Below, piece by piece: positions 44,474 to 52,378 of a stretch of 64,000 nt of DNA (position 1 is the first letter of the stretch; each line of letters starts with the position of its first letter). The stretch lies in NCBI GenBank assembly GCA_049317265.1, contig JBMOIP010000011.1, forward strand, positions 35,065 through 99,064, written 5' to 3'. The position numbers and the translations under genes are program-made. Source of the DNA: CAIVAT01 sp049317265 (lineage in GTDB: Bacteria > Bacteroidota > Bacteroidia > Bacteroidales > FEN-979). The notes beneath the pieces were generated by a model. The model was not told the DNA's origin, made no database searches, and saw nothing but the letters and a program-made list of their open reading frames with translations.

Positions 44474-47356
44474 TCAGTCAACCCTGATGAATTTCATGGC
44501 GACCCCAACTGCCGGGATCCTGAGAATATAGATGCCTGCGGGCAATTCCCGGATGCTGATTACCGTTGCAACGCCTTCCAGTATTCCTGTTTTAACAGTC
44601 ATCCCGGCGAAATCCGCGATCTGAAATTCACGGGGAAATGGCGATTGAACAGTCAGCCAATCTGTTGCAGGATTCGGATAGACGGAACATATGTTTGCCC
44701 CAATTACTGCAACCCCTACCGCCACATCCACCACGGCACATACACCATCTGATTCTCCGTCAAGATATAACGCTTTTACACAGTACGTATAGTGACCGCT
44801 CACCACATTCATATCGGTATAGGCCAACGCGGTGACCGGGGAGGCATTGAGTTTGAACCCGTTCCGGTAAACGTTATACCCCACAACGTTTGATGCTGCG
44901 GGGGCAGTCCAGGTAAGGAGAACATCGTGGTTCACTGCCGAAGCCTGCAGGTTCATCGGGGCTGGCAAAGGAGGCCTGAGCCTGCCAATAAACTTATAGA
45001 TTCCGTTCTCCGTGGCGCTGGCATTCACGCCGCCGGCCCAGCCGCAATGGTTGTTCAGCCACGTCATCTGCATATACCTCGAGCCCTGTGTCCCCATAAA
45101 ATCCGTCCAATTGTGGCCGCCATCAAAACTATAGGAGGTGCCGATGTTGATGGATGATCCGGAACTTACCCAGGTATTTTCGGTACCGGGAACATAGACC
45201 AGATCAGTTGCATAGACCATCCCGGTTGTGGTTACGGCGCTCCAGGTAAGCCCGCCGTCGAAAGTTTCGCACATTGCGCCGATGCTGCCGGCGCCCTTAT
45301 CCTGCACCAGGCCATGCATCCCGGTCCTGAAGGTAGGTTCCACATACCTGCCGTTCAAAGGGGTAACAGTCGATACATTGTAGGTATGGCCTTTATCCGT
45401 GGAACGGTATACCCGTCCAAGATTTGTTCCAAACCAGAGGGTGTCGTGAACCGCCGAATAGTAGCCAACCACGCCAAACTCCCCCGAAACCGGGTTTGGG
45501 ATATTCGCCCCGGGAACCACGCTCCATGTGGTCCCGCCGTCGGAGGTGGTGTACATTTCGAAATCGCCGTTGATAGGGTCGCCCATGCACCATCCGTCAT
45601 TGTCGTTAAAAAAGTGGACGCAGTTCGGAAAGGAGGCACTGTTGCTGAAAGTAGCAGTTGCCTGGCGAGTCCAGGTCGCACCGCCGTCCGTGGTAGCATA
45701 AATGCCCATCGGCTTGCTGCCCGAAACCCTGTACATCGGGATGTAGGCTTTCGTTGCATTGACGGCGAAGATCATGGCCGAAGAGAGGCCTGTTGTATTG
45801 GTGACCACGCCTGGGGTCCAGGTTGTGCCGCCATCCACGGTTTTGGTAAAATCGGAACAGGCGCCGGTGGGGTTGTTGTCATCAAAAGCACTGGCCCACA
45901 CCACATTGCTGTCGGCGGCCGACATGAAGTTGATCCCTCTCATGGCTGTGGCAAACCCCGAAGCCTGTGAGATCCACTCCGCCACATTGAGGTTGATCTG
46001 GTAATAAACCGTATCAGAACCGCTGTAGGAATATACCCGCACCTGGTGACTTCCAAGATCGGAAACTGCCGTATTCCAGGTATAATTCAGCGTATCGCCG
46101 GCAACCGCAAATTTTTCGACATTGTCGATAAAAAGCTTCATCGATGATGGTATCCCCTTTATCGTCACTGCTTCAATGACAGCGGGGTAGCCCACCCCTA
46201 TCACGGCATTGTTCACCGGATGGGCGATCCTCACAATAAGATTGGGATTGTATGGCCTGACATTTACTACCACGGAGTTATTGTCGTTGAAGGTATTGCC
46301 CCCCGGATTCAGCGCCCCGATGGCATACCAGCCATTGCTGGAACCCGACCAGCCCCAGTTAAAGTGAAATTTGCCATCGCTCATGTGGTAACCGTCGCAC
46401 ACCCATGCATGACCTTCTGTGCCGGAACCACTGTAATAGATGGGCAGGCTTTTATCAAGATCGGCTCTCAGCAGATTTTTAAAATCCTCCTGGTTGGGAT
46501 AGTAGCTGCTATACATGATCTCAGCGCCGGGACTGTAGTTGAAATAGTCCATCAGGGCATCGGGCACATCTTCGCTGTAAGCGCCCGAACCGCTCGGACT
46601 GTACTGCATGTTCACCGCAACACCGGCGGAATACATGATGCTGGCCACGGCCGGGTTAGAACTGGTCACATTGTTGGGCATGGTGGCCCAGTTGTAGGTT
46701 GTTGACCCGAAGTTGACCGTCTGAACGCCATAAACCGGGTGGGTATAAGTATGAGAACCTACTCCCTGGGGCGGAAAATTGTGGTACTTCATGATCTGGG
46801 CCATCGCAGTGGCAACACAACCGGTATAGACATGACCGCAGGAGAAAAAAGCGCTGGCATCTGCCGGACATTGTGCATTGTAGTTGCATCCCTGGTCCCA
46901 CGTGGTGGTGAGCAAAGGGTTCACATCAGCCACAGAACGGTTGGATTTACCTGAACGGATTACTTCCCACTCCTTGATGGTTTCTCTGTTATCCAGATTG
47001 TGTGAGATAATTGCGTAAATCTCCCTGGAATAACTCTCCAGCCATGACTTTACATTCGGCAACAAGTTATCACCTGACATCCCGTTTTCAAAAGAGTAAC
47101 CCAGAACGGGGGTGGAGGCATCGTCTGCCGCAACCAGGATAAAACCTTCCGATCCATAGTTGAACAGGTACATGGTTGGTGTCTCCAGGTAATTAAATAT
47201 GTTTCCATCCGTAATGTTTACTGTTCCTGTAAACCTGGGATGATGATTTTTATAGAAGGTGGAGGCAACCTGCCGTGCTTCCTGCTGTGAAACATGTGCT
47301 GCCATGACCATGCAACCAAGGGCCATCATGGCAATAAAGAGGAAAACTTTCTTCAT
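44474..47356 (-). CDS. C10-family cysteine protease with Asp-box propeller and T9SS tail
   Basis: 960 residues. Signal peptide (MKKVFLFIAMMALGCMVMAA), a propeptide-like inhibitory region (about 21-140, QQEARQVASTFYKNHHP, FNYGSEGFILVAADD, TPVLGYS), then a streptopain-like C10 catalytic domain with Cys180 (TGCVATAMAQIMKYH), His316 (GHAWVCDGYH) and FHFNWGWSG. An Ig-like domain follows, then a propeller with at least six Asp-box repeats (TVDGGTTWT, TTDGGATWT, TSDGGTTWS, STDKGHTYN, TFDGGLTWS, SFDGGHNWT), one Fn3 domain (PPLPAPMNLQASAVNHDVLLTW) and a T9SS tail (CSVYPNPATDWLTV ... LPAGIYILRIP). Likely a surface or secreted protease with a substrate-binding propeller. Confidence 0.92.
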   Translation of the reverse strand: MKKVFLFIAMMALGCMVMAAHVSQQEARQVASTFYKNHHPRFTGTVNITDGNIFNYLETPTMYLFNYGSEGFILVAADDASTPVLGYSFENGMSGDNLLPNVKSWLESYSREIYAIISHNLDNRETIKEWEVIRSGKSNRSVADVNPLLTTTWDQGCNYNAQCPADASAFFSCGHVYTGCVATAMAQIMKYHNFPPQGVGSHTYTHPVYGVQTVNFGSTTYNWATMPNNVTSSNPAVASIMYSAGVAVNMQYSPSGSGAYSEDVPDALMDYFNYSPGAEIMYSSYYPNQEDFKNLLRADLDKSLPIYYSGSGTEGHAWVCDGYHMSDGKFHFNWGWSGSSNGWYAIGALNPGGNTFNDNNSVVVNVRPYNPNLIVRIAHPVNNAVIGVGYPAVIEAVTIKGIPSSMKLFIDNVEKFAVAGDTLNYTWNTAVSDLGSHQVRVYSYSGSDTVYYQINLNVAEWISQASGFATAMRGINFMSAADSNVVWASAFDDNNPTGACSDFTKTVDGGTTWTPGVVTNTTGLSSAMIFAVNATKAYIPMYRVSGSKPMGIYATTDGGATWTRQATATFSNSASFPNCVHFFNDNDGWCMGDPINGDFEMYTTSDGGTTWSVVPGANIPNPVSGEFGVVGYYSAVHDTLWFGTNLGRVYRSTDKGHTYNVSTVTPLNGRYVEPTFRTGMHGLVQDKGAGSIGAMCETFDGGLTWSAVTTTGMVYATDLVYVPGTENTWVSSGSSINIGTSYSFDGGHNWTDFMGTQGSRYMQMTWLNNHCGWAGGVNASATENGIYKFIGRLRPPLPAPMNLQASAVNHDVLLTWTAPAASNVVGYNVYRNGFKLNASPVTALAYTDMNVVSGHYTYCVKALYLDGESDGVCAVVDVAVGVAVIGANICSVYPNPATDWLTVQSPFPREFQIADFAGMTVKTGILEGVATVISIRELPAGIYILRIPAVGVAMKFIRVD

Positions 47357-47426
47357 AAGGGAGAGTGGGATTAATATATTCGGAGTAAAATTAGCAATTA
47401 ATCTTCTCCATGGATGGTGAAATCAT

Positions 47427-47434
47427 TAATTTTG
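47427..47434 (+). promoter_or_regulatory. -7 box for the small gene at 47457
   Basis: TAATTTTG, perfect TAnnTTTG, 22 bp before the ATG. Confidence 0.4.
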
Positions 47435-47456
47435 CTAAACCCTCATTTTTTTCGTT

Positions 47457-47906
47457 ATGGATGCTGTCGAAACAGCGGACCCTGTTATATCACCCGTCTT
47501 TGAACCCGTTCAGGCCGATCCGGCTTCAAGGGACGAAGTATCTACCCGCGACAAGACCCGGCGGCTGGTAACAGTCCACTGCTCCTTTTCTGCCATTGCT
47601 ACTACCGGCATAAGAATCTGGAATTCAACATTCCTGGTAGACAAGGTTTCAGCCAGCAAATCAAAAATGGTGGAGGCCATCGGGATTCCTGTTGCACCAA
47701 CCATGATGATCGTGAAACCCGGGACCACTGCCCGTTTCACCCTCATCTTTGAAGCCTTACCCGACACCTGCGAGATCTTTGACCTCATCGAAGAGGCGCT
47801 GGAGCCCTATGGGTTTGAAGCCATCAACATCCGGCGCAACGAAACCGATGTGTATACAGTCCCCATCACAACACCATTTTTAAACAGCCTCAACACTGAG
47901 AATTAG
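47457..47906 (+). CDS. Small cytoplasmic protein of unknown function
   Basis: 149 residues, no signal peptide. An N-terminal acidic segment (MDAVETADPVISPVFEPVQAD) is followed by a beta-rich core: VHCSFSAIATTGIRIWNSTFLVD, GIPVAPTMMIVKPGTTARFTLIFEALPDTCEIFDLIEEA. The rhythm of strands (about 40-120) suggests a small Ig-like sandwich similar to DUF4352-type folds, but I do not recognise the family. It precedes the GyrI-like gene by 58 bp on the same strand. Confidence 0.6.
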   Translation: MDAVETADPVISPVFEPVQADPASRDEVSTRDKTRRLVTVHCSFSAIATTGIRIWNSTFLVDKVSASKSKMVEAIGIPVAPTMMIVKPGTTARFTLIFEALPDTCEIFDLIEEALEPYGFEAINIRRNETDVYTVPITTPFLNSLNTEN

Positions 47907-47964
47907 CCGGAATTATCCATTGGACAAATTCCATGATGGATAAATGGCAGAATAGCAAACGAAC

Positions 47965-48471
47965 ATGCAGGAATATTTCGAACCAAGAATTGAAACGATC
48001 CCAGCCAAAAAGCTGGTCGGGAGGCGGATTAAAATGACTTTAGCCTCAAACCGGACAACAGAGTTATGGCGGAGCTTCATGCCCCATAGGAAATTGATTA
48101 AAAACACCATTGCTTCCGACCTCTACAGCGTCCAGGCATATAATTCATCGCTTGATTTTAATCAATTCAACCAACATACTGAATTTGAAAAATGGGCGGC
48201 GGTGGAGGTCTCCGATTCCAACTCAGTTCCTGAGGGTATGGAGTGTTTCATACTGGAAGGCGGGCTTTATGCTGTATTCACATACATCGGGCATCCTGAA
48301 GATTTTAAGGATTTCTTTCAGTTTATCTTTTACACCTGGATGCCAGCATCCCGGTATGACCTGGATTCAAGGGCCCATTTTGACCTGTTGGGTGAGAAAT
48401 ACAGGAACAATGATCCATCCTCGGAAGAGGAGATATGGGTCCCCATCAGGTATAAAGAAAATCACGGGTAA
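47965..48471 (+). CDS. GyrI-like/AraC effector-binding domain protein
   Basis: 168 residues, a single SOUL/GyrI-like effector-binding domain: PRIETIPAKKLVGRRIKMTL, TTELWRSFMPHRKLI, FEKWAAVEVSDSNSVPEGMECFILEGGLYAVFTYIG, FFQFIFYTWMPASRYDLDSRAHFDLLGEKY, and the terminal EEIWVPIRYK. No DNA-binding part, so it is a stand-alone ligand-binding or gyrase-inhibitor-like protein. It converges on the large PKD-repeat gene, ending 10 bp from it. Confidence 0.85.
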   Translation: MQEYFEPRIETIPAKKLVGRRIKMTLASNRTTELWRSFMPHRKLIKNTIASDLYSVQAYNSSLDFNQFNQHTEFEKWAAVEVSDSNSVPEGMECFILEGGLYAVFTYIGHPEDFKDFFQFIFYTWMPASRYDLDSRAHFDLLGEKYRNNDPSSEEEIWVPIRYKENHG

Positions 48472-48480
48472 AAAGGCTGG

Positions 48481-51400
48481 TTAATCCTTCACACACCTTT
48501 GTGAAAATGCATTGGCCCTGCTGTTGCAATACCATGACACGCTTGGATTTACAACATTCAAACCCCTGGCAACCGCCTGGGTGGCACTGCACTCCGTGGA
48601 GGTCCAAAACATGGTGCCGGTAACTATGCCAGAGAAAAAGGCCCAGTTGCGGTCATTATACTCCAAACCTCCCATCAGGGCGGTAAATCCATCCGTGAGC
48701 TGGGTATCCTTCAAAGTAGCTCCCAGTGTTGAATTTGTCCTTGAAAGTGGAATCCCCGGAACCAGTTTGTCGATGAGATATTGCCACTCTGCCTCAGAAG
48801 GCACGTGCCAGGCGGGAGGACAAAGACCTTTGGAGGAAGGGGTAGCAGAATAGTCCATCAGCTCATCCCACTGGTATAATCCGCCATAAACGGTACATCC
48901 CGGGTCAGCCGGTGAACAATATTTTTCTGGATGGCAATTGTCTGTTTGTACAGTTCCCGGTGAGGCGAGGTACATGCCATAACGAAGATTCTCCTTCATC
49001 CAGCAGTGCCCTGAAAGGAATTCCGTCTGGTACTTTTTCCCATCGCGAACATCGGTAAGATCATCGCCGCAGATGAAGGGATTGTTTTGCACGGTGATGG
49101 AGATCGGCGCTGCTGTAGCCATGCATCCGCCGGCATTCGTATAGGAATAGGCGATCGGGTAGATGCCAGGCCTGGCACCATGTGGATCAAACTCATAGAG
49201 TCCCGTAACCGCATTCAGGCTCACCCTGTTCCCTGAAAACACACCCTGACCGGGAAAGTAAGGTGTTCCACCCCTGAGAACGATCTTCCGTGCATCGGGA
49301 GTAGTGATTACATCGAAACAAGGGATAAAGGTTACCACAGGAATGTCGTGCACAACGATCGAAAGCGGCAGGGAGAGAGGACCGTCGCCGCAACTGTTCA
49401 CCCCTTTCACGGTAAGGATCCCATCGGTGGCAAATTCTGTGAAACTGATACTGATGGTCGAATTCCCATTGTTGGTGATGATAATACCTGTTCCGCTGTA
49501 CGACCATTGATAACTTGAGGCATAAGTGATTACAGGAATGAAATAGTTCTCTGTGTTTGTTCTGCAAACGGAAGTCGGACCGGCAATGATCCCTGCAGCG
49601 CCAGGCCAGGCATCTACCGTAATGCCAAGCGTTGCCGGCAAAGCTGAAGTGCAGAAGCTGCCAGGTTCAGAATAGTTCACCCCGATGGTGTAATTTCCAG
49701 GGGAAAGCCAGGTAACTGTCACAAAATTCTCCGAATTGGCTCCCCCCGCTTCCACATGGGCTTCCGGTGGGATGGTCCAGGTATAGTTCGTCTTTCCAGG
49801 TTGCGTTGTATAGGTGGTTCCGGAGGTTCCCAGGCAAATCATGATGACGCCGTTGAGAGAAGGTGTTGGAACCGGGCTTACCACGACCGGGTAGGTGGCA
49901 GGAATCGCAGCGCTGCAAAGCGTGATGGGTTCAGCATAGTTCACGCTGATGCTGTAACTCCCGGCTGTGTTCCAGGTAACCGTTACGAAATTATCCATAC
50001 TGGTGCCCCCATCGCTGACATCAGCCTCCGGTGGGATGGTCCAGCTATAGTTTACCTTCCCCGCCTGGGTGGAGTAGGTTTTGCCACCTTCCCCAACACA
50101 AGCAGCCGGCTCCCCGGTGAGGAAGGTCGGGGGTTGCAGCGCGGTGACTGTCACGGGATAGACGGCAGGAGCTACCGGTGTGCACAACGACACCGGTTCT
50201 GTGTAGTTGACGGTAATGTCATAGGTTCCAACGGCATTCCAGGTAACAGTTACATAGTTGCTGGTGGAGGTTCCGCCATCGATGGGTGTTGCCTGCGGAG
50301 GAATGACCCAGTCATAGTTGATCTTCCCTGGCTGGGTCGTATAGGTCTTCCCTGCCACACCCATGCAAACAGGATTTTCACCTGTGATGACCGGGGGTGA
50401 AAGTGCGCCTACATCAACCGTTACAGTGGCGGGTAAGATGGAATTGCATACGGCCAGTGGATTGGTATAGTTCACTGCGATGGTATAATTACCAGCGTTT
50501 GTCCACGATAACAGGGCGGTATTTTCAGTACTGGTACCACCTGAAATCACCGTGGTTCCCGGGGGAAAATTCCACACATAATTTGTCATTCCCGGCTCAG
50601 TGGTGTAAAGCAGGCCCGGACCATTGGCACAGGTGGAGGCAGGACCATCCAGGGTTGGCGGAGGAACGGCAGAAATGGTAATCGTTTTCGACACAGTCCC
50701 AAGGCACCCTTCCGTGGAATAGGCATTCAGGGTTACGGTATAGGTACCTGGTATGGCATACACATGGGTGGGATTTGGAATCCCGCCAAGGTCAGGGCCG
50801 CCGTCCCCGAAAATCCAGTGCCAGTAAACCACAGCATTCTGATTGATGGTGGAAGCATCAAGAAAAGTGGTGGCTTCGCCCGCGCAATGCGGAACAACCG
50901 TGAAATCTGTATTGATCACGGTCGCCATGATCTCCTGGCTCAGGTCATTGACCATACAACCATTGGCAGCCGTAAGATTGACATAATATATATCGGTTGC
51001 CTGCGGGTTGGCAACGATGACCGACTGCGTATTACCGATCGGCGGGCCGGCCATGCCAGGCCCCCTCCATTCATAGGTGGTAAAACCCGGCGGGGCCGTA
51101 AGTGTTGCCTGCGGAGCGCCTGAACACATGCTGATCTGGTTGGCGAGCGGACTGCAATAGGTTGAAAGATAGGCGTATCCCCGGTGGATCTGGAGGGCGC
51201 ATCCCCGGGTGGTAAATACGATCTGAACATCTCCAAGGGCTTCAAATGAACTGAGATCCAACGCGATGGTGGTCCAGTCATGCCAGTAGAGAACGATTGC
51301 AGGAGAGGGCACCGGGAAATAGTGCCACTCATCCGGAACAATGCATGAGGGTCCCGGGGGACTGCAATTCGGAGCAATAAACTCATAAAACCCGCAGGTT

Positions 51401-51999
51401 CCTCCAATCGGGTTTCCTGCCATATCCTCCACCTGGAGCGAAAACTTCGGCATCTGCCAGACCTCATGGCCCACCGATTCGAGTACGGCAGCCCACCTGT
51501 AGATGAAAAGAAAATGGTCGGGAGTCACACTTACCGTGTATCTCAACTGCTCCGAATGGCTTCCTTCAAGGGTATCTCCCAGGCGTGCTGAAAATTCTTC
51601 GCCGGGGAAAAGGGTGGTCAGCGGGGCGCCGATAAATGGGTCGTAGGTTTGATTTACCCGGGGCATGATCACATGCCGGTAAGTATCAAATCCTACAGCG
51701 TCGCAAGGGTTGTCAAAAGTGCCGTAGCACCCTGACCAGTTGAAAAAACTTCCCTCTGAAAAGTCACTGTTGCCGCAGGTGGTGACCAGGTTTTTCGGCG
51801 AATGATCAAACAGGGCCGAGGCTGTATCGCCATTGGGGACAAGCTGGGTTCCAAGGAAATATTGAGGGAATGGGTTCGGCATAACACCTGATTTCTCCTG
51901 GGCTGAGACCTGACAAATTGGATAAATTCCCCATAATATTGCCAGAATCCCAACAAGGATGATCACATTCGGCTTGGTGGTTGTTAATCCGTGTTTCAT
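48481..51999 (-). CDS. Large secreted PKD/Ig-repeat protein with FISUMP-like C-terminus
   Basis: 1172 residues from the ATG at 51999 (MKHGLTTTKPNVIILVGILAILWGIYPICQVSAQ, a signal peptide); a longer frame to 52047 is unsupported. After an N-terminal domain of about 270 residues comes a PKD domain (VVPHCAGEATTFLDASTI ... YWHWIFGDGG), then four near-identical Ig-like repeats of about 88 residues (TYTTQPGK-NY-W-IPP, VTVTW-GTYDITVNYTEP) and one diverged copy, about 49300-50660. The last 160 residues are a FISUMP-type domain (DVRDGKKYQTEFLSGHCWMKENLRYG, GLCPPAWHVPSEAEWQYLI, FWTSTECSATQAVARGL). No T9SS tail is visible. Probably a surface adhesin. Confidence 0.82.
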   Translation of the reverse strand: MKHGLTTTKPNVIILVGILAILWGIYPICQVSAQEKSGVMPNPFPQYFLGTQLVPNGDTASALFDHSPKNLVTTCGNSDFSEGSFFNWSGCYGTFDNPCDAVGFDTYRHVIMPRVNQTYDPFIGAPLTTLFPGEEFSARLGDTLEGSHSEQLRYTVSVTPDHFLFIYRWAAVLESVGHEVWQMPKFSLQVEDMAGNPIGGTCGFYEFIAPNCSPPGPSCIVPDEWHYFPVPSPAIVLYWHDWTTIALDLSSFEALGDVQIVFTTRGCALQIHRGYAYLSTYCSPLANQISMCSGAPQATLTAPPGFTTYEWRGPGMAGPPIGNTQSVIVANPQATDIYYVNLTAANGCMVNDLSQEIMATVINTDFTVVPHCAGEATTFLDASTINQNAVVYWHWIFGDGGPDLGGIPNPTHVYAIPGTYTVTLNAYSTEGCLGTVSKTITISAVPPPTLDGPASTCANGPGLLYTTEPGMTNYVWNFPPGTTVISGGTSTENTALLSWTNAGNYTIAVNYTNPLAVCNSILPATVTVDVGALSPPVITGENPVCMGVAGKTYTTQPGKINYDWVIPPQATPIDGGTSTSNYVTVTWNAVGTYDITVNYTEPVSLCTPVAPAVYPVTVTALQPPTFLTGEPAACVGEGGKTYSTQAGKVNYSWTIPPEADVSDGGTSMDNFVTVTWNTAGSYSISVNYAEPITLCSAAIPATYPVVVSPVPTPSLNGVIMICLGTSGTTYTTQPGKTNYTWTIPPEAHVEAGGANSENFVTVTWLSPGNYTIGVNYSEPGSFCTSALPATLGITVDAWPGAAGIIAGPTSVCRTNTENYFIPVITYASSYQWSYSGTGIIITNNGNSTISISFTEFATDGILTVKGVNSCGDGPLSLPLSIVVHDIPVVTFIPCFDVITTPDARKIVLRGGTPYFPGQGVFSGNRVSLNAVTGLYEFDPHGARPGIYPIAYSYTNAGGCMATAAPISITVQNNPFICGDDLTDVRDGKKYQTEFLSGHCWMKENLRYGMYLASPGTVQTDNCHPEKYCSPADPGCTVYGGLYQWDELMDYSATPSSKGLCPPAWHVPSEAEWQYLIDKLVPGIPLSRTNSTLGATLKDTQLTDGFTALMGGLEYNDRNWAFFSGIVTGTMFWTSTECSATQAVARGLNVVNPSVSWYCNSRANAFSQRCVKD

Positions 52000-52337
52000 C
52001 CTGGATCGGTTTTGCCTTTGCGACAGTAAACAGGTTGGAAATATCATGTTACCAGCTTCTAAAAATACAAAAAAAATTTAAAATAACAGCCCTGACAAAA
52101 TTTTTACGGTTTACCTCTATAAATATACTGTTTGATCATTCGGCCTTCTGTATAATATTGCACGGGTAATTCGCCATAACAGTTCACAACCGTACCCCAT
52201 GGCCACCATGGTATTTACACGCCAACCCTACCGCAAACCGGTCTTCCGGCGGTAAAATAATCTGCTGAACGTCCAACCTTTACAATGGTTTTCCCTTCAT
52301 TTGGTTGAAATTATCCTGCATGAATGGAAATTAATTC
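52000..52337. other. Divergent intergenic region
   Basis: No gene supported. It holds an AT-rich stretch near 52060-52090 (possible TATTTTTA on the minus strand for the PKD gene, one mismatch) and short dyads around CCATGG at 52198-52212 and CCGG near 52238. None can be assigned a role. Confidence 0.4.
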
Positions 52338-52345
52338 TATTTTTG
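52338..52345 (+). promoter_or_regulatory. -7 promoter box for the sensor kinase gene
   Basis: TATTTTTG, perfect TAnnTTTG, 34 bp before the ATG at 52379. Confidence 0.5.
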
Positions 52346-52378
52346 CGTTGGATCAAATGATTTAAACCCGGGTACAGC

